Counted from the first letter of the stretch, positions 1 to 9,618 are shown. The stretch: DNA of 10,779 nucleotides from Planctomycetaceae bacterium (GCA_002685655.1 NYXM01000130.1:1-10779), one strand, 5' to 3'. Program-made: numbers and translations. The notes: a model not told the origin generated them from the sequence alone.

Positions 1-433
1 TGCTGCGTGCCTTCGTCGTGACGGCGGGCGCTGTGCCTGCTGGTTGTTCGACCTCTCGCCTGGCTGCTGTCGATGGGCCAGGTGCGGCTGTCGCCGGCTC
101 GACGGGCAACAATGGTTCAACTTGGGCAACGGGTTGTTGCGGTTCGGCGACGACCGGCGGCGGTACTTCAGGCTGAGTTATCGGATCGGCCGGCGTCGCA
201 GCTTCAATCGTGATCAGCGCGCCACCGATCGGCACGGTATCACCGATCTGCACGTGGACTTTCACGATGCGGCCCGAATGCGAACAGGGGACCTCCACAG
301 TGGCCTTGTCGGTTTCCAGTTCGACAATGCCTTGTTCCTTGTCGATCGTATCGCCTTCTTGGACGAGCACTTCGAGCACGTCGCCGGATTCGATTCCGTC
401 ACCAAGTTCCGGAAGCTTAACTTCAATCGTCAC
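1..433 (-). CDS. aceF: Pyruvate dehydrogenase E2, dihydrolipoamide acetyltransferase, N-terminal part (runs off left edge)
   Basis: This is the N-terminal 144 codons of the acetyltransferase core subunit of pyruvate dehydrogenase, which carries the acetyl group from E1 to CoA on a swinging lipoyl arm. Residues 1 to about 77 form a biotinyl/lipoyl domain: VKLPELGDGIESGDV near the start, then the lipoylation motif ETDKATVEVP with the acceptor lysine at residue 43, and a closing GDTVPIGGALITIE strand. From about residue 80 the protein becomes a flexible Pro/Ala/Val-rich linker, as expected before a second lipoyl domain or the E1/E3-binding domain. The catalytic domain lies outside the window. 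The start is a GTG at 431-433; no ATG fits, and a good Shine-Dalgarno AAGGAG sits 8 nt upstream. It lies 33 bp after the aceE stop on the same strand, so the two are almost certainly cotranscribed. The 2-oxoglutarate E2 (sucB) is a less likely alternative because the neighbour is AceE-type E1. Confidence 0.93.
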   Translation of the reverse strand, partial: MTIEVKLPELGDGIESGDVLEVLVQEGDTIDKEQGIVELETDKATVEVPCSHSGRIVKVHVQIGDTVPIGGALITIEAATPADPITQPEVPPPVVAEPQQPVAQVEPLLPVEPATAAPGPSTAARREVEQPAGTAPAVTTKARS

Positions 434-441
434 AAGTTAGT

Positions 442-447
442 CTCCTT
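442..447 (-). promoter_or_regulatory. Ribosome binding site of aceF
   Basis: On the minus strand AAGGAG is followed by 8 nt and then GTG. It lies in the 33-bp gap between the aceE stop and aceF, and it fixes the GTG as the E2 start. Confidence 0.75.
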
Positions 448-466
448 ATGGTCGGAAATGGTGACG

Positions 467-3187
<2,721 letters not shown>

Positions 3188-3194
3188 AGACAAA

Positions 3195-3200
3195 CCTCTT
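3195..3200 (-). promoter_or_regulatory. Ribosome binding site of aceE
   Basis: Minus-strand AAGAGG with 7 nt to the ATG at 3187. The spacing selects this ATG over the TTG at 3191-3193. Confidence 0.6.
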
Positions 3201-3414
3201 GCGAGCGTCAGAAACAGCTGGTGATCGCCGGCCTGTCATTTGCAACCCGTCAAATAACAGGAGTCAGTCGGCCTGCAGGAGACGACGCGGTTCGATTGAG
3301 CCTGCGTTCGCGCGAGGACGGATCTTCGAGCGTACAGAATAGACGCAGGGATCGTCGCACAAATCATCTTTCAAAAACGTGCTCCCATTGTCACGATTAT
3401 CAGCTTCCGGTCAA

Positions 3415-3442
3415 AGGGGCTCAGATTCTAATGGTGACCCCT
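3415..3442. repeat. Small REP-like hairpin, AGGGG-c-TCA ... TGA-CCCCT
   Basis: AGGGG (3415-3419) plus TCA (3421-3423) pair with TGA (3435-3437) plus CCCCT (3438-3442). This gives 8 bp with a single bulged C and an 11-nt loop GATTCTAATGG. It starts with AAAGGGG, like the two larger palindromes at 6561 and 7736. It is not followed by a T-tract, so a terminator role is unlikely. Assignment to a repeat family is inference from the shape and its intergenic position. Confidence 0.4.
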
Positions 3443-3673
3443 CTAGGAGATGCTGGCCTATACCTGAATTGAAGAATATGAGGAATATGCCGATTTTGTC
3501 GCCGCGCATTTCGATCGATCGGCTTGACCGCATTTGCCATACATATTGGACCGAATGGGGAAACCCACTGCTGTCGAAGAATCAATCAGGCCACGCATCC
3601 GCCATCCGGGCAGATTTCGGGCGATGAACTCCTGTTGATCCTTTTCCGTTTCCTAAACCAGGCGGACGACTCC

Positions 3674-5227
3674 ATGAGCCCAAACTCATACGACCAGGTT
3701 CCTTATGCGGTGCAATCACATCCAGCGGCCCACGTACGAAAGCTGGAAGCGGTCGCCACCCTGTTTGGTATGCACCCGCAACCGATCCCTGATTGTCGGG
3801 TCCTGGAATTGGGATGCGCCTCCGCTTCGAATCTGACTCCCCAAGCGATGGAGCTTCCACAAAGCGAATTTGTCGGAGTTGATCTATCAGAGCGACAAGT
3901 TAACCAGGGTCAGTCGATCATCACGACTCTCGGCTTAGACAATATCGAACTGCGTCAAGCTGACCTCTTGGATATCGACGCCTCCTGGGGACAATTCGAC
4001 TACATCTTGTGCCATGGCGTCTATTCCTGGGTGCCGGAGAATGTCCAGGAAAAGATCATGGCGATCTGCAAAGACAACCTGTCTTGCAATGGTGTGGCAT
4101 TAGTCTCGCATAATGTATTGCCGGGCTGGAATTTTCGCGGCACGATCCGCGATATGATGCTCTATCATGTTTCTAAGCTTGAACGGCCCGAAGAGCGGAT
4201 CTCACAAGCTCGCTCCATGCTCCGTTTCATGACAGAAAATTGTTCCACTGATACAGCGTACGGCCAGGTGCTGCGGGAAGAATTGGATTTCATTTCCACC
4301 GCGGATGATCAGTATTTCTATCACGACCACTTGGAAGATCATAACCACCCGATCTACTTCTACGAATTCGTCGAGCGTGCCGAGGCCGGCGGCCTGCAAT
4401 TCATCGCCGACACTGATTTGACAACCATGTTGTCGATGCACCTGTCCGCCCAGGCAAGAGATGCTCTGGCTGGTATTCCACTGGTCCAGCAGCAGCAGTA
4501 CATGGACTTTCTCCGCAACAGGAAGTTTCGCACAACGCTGCTTTGCCACCAGAGTGTAGCCGTGACGCGGAATTTAGGGCCAGAAGATCTCCGGAAATTC
4601 CAACTCTCGTTGACCAGCTGCCCCACGCCGGTCAAACCCAGCTTTGACTCGAACGAGCCGCTCACTTTACATATGCGTCGAGGTGAGATTTCGACCGGTT
4701 CCCCCTTGGCTATGGCGGCGTTAGAGCACCTGAGCAATCGCTGGCCACGACCGATCACCATGGACGAACTACATACGGCAAGTATCCAACGGCTTGCCAC
4801 CGTCGGTCACGGTGGCGAGTCTTGGGATCATCTGAACGTTGATGATACCGCTCGGACATTGATGGGCGTCTTCGCAGCCGGACTTCTCGATTATTATGTA
4901 CACCCACCCACGGTCGCCAATCTGGTCAGTAAGCGTCCATTGGCAACGCCCTTGGCCCGACTGCAAGCCTCGTCTGGCATTTCGGTCACCAATCAGCGCC
5001 ACGAGAATTGTAATCTCGACGAATTCTGCTGTTATCTTGTCGCTCTGCTCGATTCGCAGCACGACCGCGCTCTGCTGTTTGACAAGATTCAGACGGCCAT
5101 TGCCAAGGGTGAATTGACGATGCCTCAGAACGGTCAGAAGTTTCAACGCGTCGACCAGGCTCACCTGGATGGCATGATCGCCAACACCTTGACTAGCCTC
5201 TGCAAAGGGTCGCTTCTGACGGCCTAG
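3674..5227 (+). CDS. Class I SAM-dependent methyltransferase with methyltransferase regulatory domain
   Basis: A 517-residue protein with an N-terminal Rossmann methyltransferase fold. Motif I is VLELGCAS (43-50), followed by FVGVDLS with the ribose-binding acidic residue D70, ADLLDI (96-101), FDYILCHGVYSWVP (about 108-121) and SHNVLPGW (145-152). Residues about 215-295, from the YFYHDHLEDHNHPIYFYEF region to NRKFRTTLLCHQ, match what I know of the PF10119 'methyltransferase regulatory domain'. The remaining 200 residues look helical, like the C-terminal part of this family. The same architecture occurs in rickettsial protein-lysine methyltransferases acting on OmpB, so a protein-lysine substrate is possible but unproven. 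The ATG at 3674 is chosen because the fold begins soon after it and AGGCGG lies 8 nt upstream; the open frame reaches back to a TTG at 3524 without obvious protein character. No signal peptide or membrane segment is seen, so it is probably cytoplasmic. A terminator over its stop suggests a monocistronic unit. Confidence 0.85.
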   Translation: MSPNSYDQVPYAVQSHPAAHVRKLEAVATLFGMHPQPIPDCRVLELGCASASNLTPQAMELPQSEFVGVDLSERQVNQGQSIITTLGLDNIELRQADLLDIDASWGQFDYILCHGVYSWVPENVQEKIMAICKDNLSCNGVALVSHNVLPGWNFRGTIRDMMLYHVSKLERPEERISQARSMLRFMTENCSTDTAYGQVLREELDFISTADDQYFYHDHLEDHNHPIYFYEFVERAEAGGLQFIADTDLTTMLSMHLSAQARDALAGIPLVQQQQYMDFLRNRKFRTTLLCHQSVAVTRNLGPEDLRKFQLSLTSCPTPVKPSFDSNEPLTLHMRRGEISTGSPLAMAALEHLSNRWPRPITMDELHTASIQRLATVGHGGESWDHLNVDDTARTLMGVFAAGLLDYYVHPPTVANLVSKRPLATPLARLQASSGISVTNQRHENCNLDEFCCYLVALLDSQHDRALLFDKIQTAIAKGELTMPQNGQKFQRVDQAHLDGMIANTLTSLCKGSLLTA

Positions 5228-5248
5228 CGCTGTATCTCGCTAGTTTTT
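5224..5248 (+). terminator. Short intrinsic terminator overlapping the methyltransferase stop codon
   Basis: CTAGCG (5224-5229) and CGCTAG (5238-5243) form a perfect 6-bp stem with an 8-nt loop, directly followed by TTTTT (5244-5248). The TAG stop codon (5225-5227) is part of the stem. The stem is short, so termination may be partial. Confidence 0.55.
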
Positions 5249-5380
5249 ATGGGGCACGGCTCAGATTCTCGAGAATCGTCAAACTTGTCGAAAGCGGCAT
5301 GCTGCACGGTTGTCGATCTGGTCCCGCGCTGGGAACATGAACTCACTCCACGCCCCGAAGTCCGCTCAGCACAAACGCGC

Positions 5381-7678
5381 ATGAATGCTCCTCTGGATTT
5401 GATCGCAACGACCGCGTTTGGGTTGGAAGCCGTTGTCCGCCGAGAGCTTAAAGCACTTGGCTATGAGGGGACCATTGTCGGTCCTGGTCGCATTCTCTTT
5501 TCGGCGGATGACGCCGCGATCTGCCGCACGAATTTGTGGCTCCGTACGGCAGATCGGGTGTTGGTGCGGATGGCGTCCTTTCCAGCCGAGGATTTCGACG
5601 CGCTCTTCGATACGACCAAAGCGATTGCCTGGGACAGATGGATCGGTACGGAGGCGTCGTTTCCCGTCATCGGACGGTCCGTGCGTTCTCAGTTGTCCAG
5701 TGTCCCGGCGTGCCAACGTGCCGTGAAAAAAGCTGTGGTCGAAAGCCTGCTGGCCGCTCATCGTACGCCAGAACTGCCTGAATCCGGGCCGACGTACAAG
5801 ATTGAAATCGCCTTGCTCGAAAATGTCGCGACGCTGACAATCGACACGACGGGCCCCAGCCTCCACAAGCGAGGGTACCGCCAATTCGCTGCGACGGCGC
5901 CGTTGAAAGAGACCATGGCGGCAGCGCTGATTCAACTGAGCTTTTGGCGCCCCGAACGCACGCTGATCGATCCGTTCTGCGGAAGTGGCACGATCCCCAT
6001 CGAAGCGGCCATGATCGGTCGTAACATCGCACCAGGCTTGAACCGCAGTTTTGCGGCGGAAGAGTGGCCTGACATTGATCCCCAGATTTGGAGAGATGCC
6101 CGAACCGAAGCACGCGACATCGCGCTGCCGGACCTTCCCGAACGCCTGATGGGCACCGACATCGATCCAGAGGTTTTGGAAATCGCACGCTTTAATGCTG
6201 AACAAGCCGGTGTTGCCGATCAAACGCATTTTCAAGTGCGCCCGTTTGATCGCCTGACTAGCAAACGATCATACGGCTGCGTGATTACGAATCCTCCGTA
6301 CGGCGAACGCCTTGGCGATCATGAGCAATGGGAGTCGTTGTACGAGTCGATTCCGTTAGTCTTGCGGAAGTTACCGACGTGGTCGCATTACATCTTGACG
6401 GCGTATCCGAGGTTCGAATCACTAATTGGTCGCTCGGCAGACCGGCGACGTAAGCTGTACAACGGGCGGATCCAGTGCACCTACTTTCAGTTTCACGGAC
6501 CACGGCCAGGGCGGGCACGAGTGACCGATCCCGATGCCCCTGTCACTGAGATTGCTGAAAGGGGTCGGGAGTCTTTTTCGGATGACAGTCTTTCTACTTT
6601 GAAACGAGCTACGCCTGAAAGAGACTCCCGACCCCCTCGTTCCACTCAAGTCGAGGTGGCCGGCGCAATGCAATCACCGCAGCCGATGCGCCCCGAGCTC
6701 ATCCCAGTCTTCGGCGGAGTCAACGCCAAGGCGAGAGAACAAGCCGAACTGTTTCGTAGTCGTCTGAAGAAGCGGGCGCGGCATCTGCGGCGCTGGCCAA
6801 CTCGACAAGGGATCACTTGTTTTCGTTTGTACGAACGCGACATCCCCGAGATTCCGCTGATCGTCGATTGCTACGAAGATCATTTACACATCACCGAGTA
6901 TGAACGACCGCACGATCGTGATGCCGCGCAACATGCAGATTGGCTCGATCTCATGCAGCAAACGGCCAGCGACGCGTTGGACGTCAAACGAGGTAACGTG
7001 TTTTTTAAGAGTCGCCAACGCCAGCGCGGGATTAAGCAACACGAACAAGTGTCCGATCGTCACCACGAAGTCACGGTGAAGGAGGGCGGCTTGAAGTTTA
7101 TCGTGAATCTTTCGGACTATATTGATACGGGCTTATTCCTGGACCATCGCACGACCCGGCAGATGGTCCGCGAGGCAGCCACCGATACCAGGTTCCTCAA
7201 CCTGTTCGGCTACACCGGTTCGTTCAGTGTGTACGCCGCCAGCGGCGGCGCGGTGCACACGACGACGGTCGACCTTTCACGGTCAAATCTCGACTGGGCC
7301 CGTCGCAATATGTCGTTGAATGAATTCCGTGGCGGTCAGCATCTGTTTATTCGCAGCGACGCTCGGCAGTTTCTGCAACAACTGGCAACCGGTGAGACCT
7401 ACGATCTGGCCGTCGTCGATCCTCCGACATTCTCCAATAGCAAACGTACCGAGGAAGACTGGGACCTTCAACGTGATCATGTTGCACTGCTAAACGCCGT
7501 GCTTGGGCAGATGAACCCGCAAGGGCTCGTTTTCTTTTCAAACAATTTTCGACGTTTCAAACTGGACGCGGACAGCATCGCTTCGGCGCAGATTCACGAG
7601 ATCAGCAAACAGACTGTCCCCGAGGACTTTCGAAATCGACGCATCCATCGCTGCTGGCGAATCGTGTCGCAAAAATGA
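5381..7678 (+). CDS. rlmKL: Bifunctional 23S rRNA (guanine-N2)/(guanine-N7)-methyltransferase RlmKL
   Basis: A fused enzyme making m2G2445 (RlmL half) and m7G2069 (RlmK half) in 23S rRNA near the peptidyl-transferase region (E. coli numbering). The N-terminal about 160 residues are THUMP-like (LIATTAFGLEAVVRRELKALG). RlmL motifs follow: SAM motif I DPFCGSGT (197-204) and catalytic NPPY (304-307). After a variable linker the RlmK half has RLKKRARHLRRW, GLFLDHR (584-590), SAM motif NLFGYTGSFSV (from 607) and DPPTFSNSKR (from 680). It ends RNRRIHRCW, close to the end of E. coli RlmK. The 765 residues exceed the E. coli 702, and much of the excess is in the linker, where residues about 394-419 are encoded by a palindromic repeat. 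The ATG at 5381 is used because RlmL similarity starts there. An ATG at 5249 would add 44 unrecognisable residues and lies immediately after a terminator. Neither start has a clear Shine-Dalgarno. Both catalytic halves look intact. Confidence 0.94.
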   Translation: MNAPLDLIATTAFGLEAVVRRELKALGYEGTIVGPGRILFSADDAAICRTNLWLRTADRVLVRMASFPAEDFDALFDTTKAIAWDRWIGTEASFPVIGRSVRSQLSSVPACQRAVKKAVVESLLAAHRTPELPESGPTYKIEIALLENVATLTIDTTGPSLHKRGYRQFAATAPLKETMAAALIQLSFWRPERTLIDPFCGSGTIPIEAAMIGRNIAPGLNRSFAAEEWPDIDPQIWRDARTEARDIALPDLPERLMGTDIDPEVLEIARFNAEQAGVADQTHFQVRPFDRLTSKRSYGCVITNPPYGERLGDHEQWESLYESIPLVLRKLPTWSHYILTAYPRFESLIGRSADRRRKLYNGRIQCTYFQFHGPRPGRARVTDPDAPVTEIAERGRESFSDDSLSTLKRATPERDSRPPRSTQVEVAGAMQSPQPMRPELIPVFGGVNAKAREQAELFRSRLKKRARHLRRWPTRQGITCFRLYERDIPEIPLIVDCYEDHLHITEYERPHDRDAAQHADWLDLMQQTASDALDVKRGNVFFKSRQRQRGIKQHEQVSDRHHEVTVKEGGLKFIVNLSDYIDTGLFLDHRTTRQMVREAATDTRFLNLFGYTGSFSVYAASGGAVHTTTVDLSRSNLDWARRNMSLNEFRGGQHLFIRSDARQFLQQLATGETYDLAVVDPPTFSNSKRTEEDWDLQRDHVALLNAVLGQMNPQGLVFFSNNFRRFKLDADSIASAQIHEISKQTVPEDFRNRRIHRCWRIVSQK
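6561..6635. repeat. 75-bp palindromic repeat inside rlmKL linker
   Basis: A left arm of 19 nt (6561-6579, beginning GGGGTCGGGAGTC) is the reverse complement of a right arm (6617-6635, ending GACTCCCGACCCC) except at one position, which becomes a G-U pair in RNA. The loop is 37 nt. The whole element is 75 bp, exactly 25 codons, so it keeps the rlmKL frame. It encodes a polar, Ser/Arg/Asp-rich stretch between the RlmL and RlmK domains. Its first 12 nt (AAGGGGTCGGGA from 6559) recur at 7731. This is the geometry of a REP/MITE-like element; insertion during evolution is inference. Confidence 0.8.
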
Positions 7679-7730
7679 GCTTGGATCATAGGATGCAGTC
7701 AGCCATCTCGCTGTAATGTAATCACTTTGC

Positions 7731-7822
7731 AAGGGGTCGGGATGAGCCTTCCTCGCCTGACGTCATGATGCGGCTGGAGTCGAATTGCTGCTCCACCGTT
7801 CACCCATTAGGCTCATCCCGAC
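7731..7822. repeat. Intergenic palindromic repeat with the GGGGTCGGGA core
   Basis: A perfect 14-bp inverted repeat, GTCGGGATGAGCCT (7736-7749) and AGGCTCATCCCGAC (7809-7822), encloses 59 nt. The left end AAGGGGTCGGGA (7731-7742) is identical over 12 nt to the left end of the palindrome within rlmKL; beyond that core the arms differ (TGAGCC versus GTCTTT). It lies between the convergent 3' ends of rlmKL and lpdA. It could also act as a transcript-end hairpin, but there is no T-tract on either side. Confidence 0.75.
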
Positions 7823-7951
7823 GGAGCAAGATGGCTACTTTGTGGTGTTCGAGGACCTTCTTTTGTTGCGGCCAGAGGCGGTGCCGAAACAGTGTCGCTC
7901 ACGCTCCCTGGTGGCAGCTTACCGCACTGCTGGGCGTACATCGCTGCCGAC

Positions 7952-9379
7952 TCATTTAGAACGCTTCGGCTTATAGATTTCCGTCGCAGTGCCAAAAAAG
8001 ACCTCGCCGGCATTCATCAGCGTTTCACTGAGCGTCGGATGCGGGTGGATCGACTCGGTCAGGTCTCGGACTTCACATCCCATTTCGATTGCTAGGACCG
8101 CCTCGGCAATCAACTCACCAGCTCCCACCCCCACCAGTCCGCAGCCGAGCACGCGGCTCGTTTTGGGATCAATCAGCCATTTGGTCAGGCCATCCGTTCG
8201 GCCGATCGCTTGCGCTCGACCACTGGCCGCCCAGGGATAAATGGCTGCCTGGTATTCGCGTCCTTCGCGTTTGGCCTGTTCCTCGGTCATGCCAGCCCAA
8301 GCGATTTCGGGATCTGTGAAGACGACGGCGGGAATGGCGACCTTGTCGAATTCAACCGATTTTCCCAAGGCCACCTCCACCGCGACTTTGGCCTCGTGCG
8401 TAGCCTTGTGCGCCAGCATCGGCTGGCCAGCGACATCACCAATCGCAAAAATATTTTCTTCGGCTGTTCGCTGCTGTTGGTCACATTGGATGAAGCCATG
8501 CTGGTCGACCTGCATTCTGGTGTTTTCCAAACCGAGACCTTGCGAACTGGGCTGGCGCCCTACCGAAACCAATACACGATCAAATCGCTCGACACCGAAT
8601 TTCCCCGGTCCCTCGAAGGTGACCTCGACCGCTTCGCCGACGTCGCAAATCGAGCCGACTTTGGTGTTCAAGAAAATGTGATCTTCAAACAGCCCTTTGA
8701 GTCGCCGCTCCAATGGCTTGACCAGATCGCGATCGGCACCCGGTAGTAAGCCGTCGGTCAGCTCTACCACGCTGACCTTAGATCCAAGCTGAGCGTAGCC
8801 CGTGCCCATTTCCAAACCGATGTAGCCGCCGCCAATCACTAGCATGGTGTCGGGCAGATCGGCCAATTCGAGTGCGCCCGTGGAATTCAGGACGCGCGGC
8901 GAGCCGATGTTAAAAGTGACCGGCATCGCAGGCATCGAGCCAGTCGCCAAGATCAACTTGTCGAACGTCAGTTTGCCGCCTTCAGGGATCGACTTGTGAT
9001 CACCCTTCAGAAGCAGAGTCTTAGCGTCTTCGAGGATGCCGCGAGCGTTGATGACGGTCACCTTGCGTCGTTTAGCGAGTTGCTTGAGTCCTCCGGCCAG
9101 CGTCGAAATGATCTTGTCTTTGCGAGCGCGAACTTTGTCGATGTCGATCTTAGGTGCGTTGTAGGTGACACCCCAGTCCGCGCTGAGTTCCTCGACTTCA
9201 CTGATCACCCGTGCGACATGCAGAAGGGCCTTGGATGGAACGCAGCCGCGCAGCAGGCACGTTCCGCCCAACCGGGGCTCCATCTCGACCAGCGTAACAT
9301 CCATGCCTTCATCAGCGGCGAGAAAGGCTGCCGCGTAACCGCCAGGCCCTCCCCCCAGAACGGCGAGTTGTGTGTGCAT
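7952..9379 (-). CDS. lpdA: Dihydrolipoyl dehydrogenase (E3 of 2-oxoacid dehydrogenase complexes)
   Basis: A cytoplasmic FAD flavoprotein that reoxidises the dihydrolipoyl arm of E2 and passes electrons to NAD+. Its 475 residues match the family (E. coli Lpd 474). In order: FAD-binding GGGPGGYAAA (9-18); redox disulfide GGTCLLRGCVPSK with C41 and C46; NAD-binding GGGYIGLE (183-190) ending in VSVVE; VSVGRQPSS (271-279); second FAD contact FAIGDVAGQPMLAHKA; and the dimer-interface catalytic pair H447/E452 in HPHPTLSE. No N-terminal lipoyl domain is present. The ATG at 9377-9379 is chosen because the FAD motif begins there and GAAGGG lies 5 nt upstream. The frame stays open to 9619, but that stretch reads through DNA repeats and is not credible protein. 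It is probably E3 for the aceE/aceF complex in this window, and perhaps for 2-oxoglutarate dehydrogenase and glycine cleavage too. It is transcribed alone, downstream of rpsD but 268 bp away. Confidence 0.97.
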   Translation of the reverse strand: MHTQLAVLGGGPGGYAAAFLAADEGMDVTLVEMEPRLGGTCLLRGCVPSKALLHVARVISEVEELSADWGVTYNAPKIDIDKVRARKDKIISTLAGGLKQLAKRRKVTVINARGILEDAKTLLLKGDHKSIPEGGKLTFDKLILATGSMPAMPVTFNIGSPRVLNSTGALELADLPDTMLVIGGGYIGLEMGTGYAQLGSKVSVVELTDGLLPGADRDLVKPLERRLKGLFEDHIFLNTKVGSICDVGEAVEVTFEGPGKFGVERFDRVLVSVGRQPSSQGLGLENTRMQVDQHGFIQCDQQQRTAEENIFAIGDVAGQPMLAHKATHEAKVAVEVALGKSVEFDKVAIPAVVFTDPEIAWAGMTEEQAKREGREYQAAIYPWAASGRAQAIGRTDGLTKWLIDPKTSRVLGCGLVGVGAGELIAEAVLAIEMGCEVRDLTESIHPHPTLSETLMNAGEVFFGTATEIYKPKRSK

Positions 9380-9384
9380 TGCAT

Positions 9385-9390
9385 CCCTTC
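9385..9390 (-). promoter_or_regulatory. Ribosome binding site of lpdA
   Basis: Minus-strand GAAGGG with 5 nt to the ATG at 9379. It supports this start over the long upstream open frame, and over an out-of-frame ATG at 9382-9384. Confidence 0.6.
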
Positions 9391-9434
9391 GTCCGTTGAT
9401 TTTGAGAATTGCGACTTTGTTGGACAACCGATCG

Positions 9435-9531
9435 TAACCAGAAGCGCGAGAGCGTGAGCAAGGAATTGAGTGCCGTTCCTCGCTCATGCTTCGGGTTACT
9501 GTGTGCTGTTCCTCGCTCGCGCTTCGGGTTA
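9435..9531. repeat. Three-arm repeat cluster (TAACCCGAAGC...TGAGCGAGGAA type)
   Basis: Two direct 23-nt copies at 9476-9498 and 9509-9531 read TTCCTCGCTC(atg/gcg)CTTCGGGTTA and match at 21 of 23 positions, 33 nt apart. A third, diverged copy lies inverted at 9435-9465, starting TAACCAGAAGC and ending AGGAA. The first and second arms can therefore fold into a long hairpin. The cluster is upstream of lpdA, outside its coding part. A core GAGCGTGAGC (9450-9459) also occurs, reversed, at 7897-7906. I associate CCTCGCTCACGCTTCGGGTTA-like sequences with planctomycete intergenic repeats; that is recollection, not a search result. Confidence 0.75.
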
Positions 9532-9586
9532 CCGCTCGGCTGCCGCCCGACGGAATTGGCGTAAAGATGTTTCGCAAGAACCGAAC

Positions 9587-9618
9587 TGACGGCAACAGCA
9601 TTCTAGCTGTTACCGTCA
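9587..9618 (-). terminator. Strong hairpin downstream of rpsD, possible terminator
   Basis: TGACGGCAACAGC (9587-9599) and GCTGTTACCGTCA (9606-9618) form a 13-bp stem with one C-A mismatch and a 6-nt loop ATTCTA. It sits about 30 nt past the rpsD stop on the minus strand and before lpdA, so it probably ends or stabilises the rpsD transcript. No run of T follows, so a standard intrinsic terminator is not certain. Confidence 0.45.

Larger units (their letters stand above)
3188..3673. other. Divergent intergenic region between aceE and the methyltransferase gene
   Basis: I see no convincing gene in these 486 bases. They must hold the aceE promoter (minus) and the methyltransferase promoter (plus), but no -35/-10 pair stands out enough to name. 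Two structures are visible. One is a 7-bp inverted repeat, CCTGCGT (3301-3307) and ACGCAGG (3343-3349), in the probable aceE leader. The other is a small bulged hairpin at 3415-3442, listed separately. The plus-strand frame upstream of 3674 is open back to a TTG at 3524 but shows no protein-like conservation. Confidence 0.6.

Noticed and set aside
3188..3193. TTG start for aceE two codons upstream
   Set aside because: It would be only 1 nt from the AAGAGG Shine-Dalgarno; the ATG at 3187 has 7-nt spacing.
3524..3673. 50-residue N-terminal extension of the methyltransferase from a TTG
   Set aside because: No family-like sequence before residue M at 3674, and the family fold begins right after that ATG.
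5259..5270. 12-nt match GGCTCAGATTCT to the hairpin at 3419-3430, as a fourth repeat copy
   Set aside because: A few 12-nt matches are expected by chance in a window of this size, and the paired arm (TGACCCC) is missing here.
5366..6235. 289-codon minus-strand open frame
   Set aside because: Antisense to the THUMP/RlmL part of rlmKL; no domain or ribosome binding site seen.
7785..7976. 63-codon plus-strand frame between rlmKL and lpdA
   Set aside because: It starts inside the palindromic repeat and ends within lpdA; no recognisable protein.
9435..9531. CRISPR-like array
   Set aside because: Only two direct units with a 10-nt gap and one inverted unit; no regular spacers and no cas genes.
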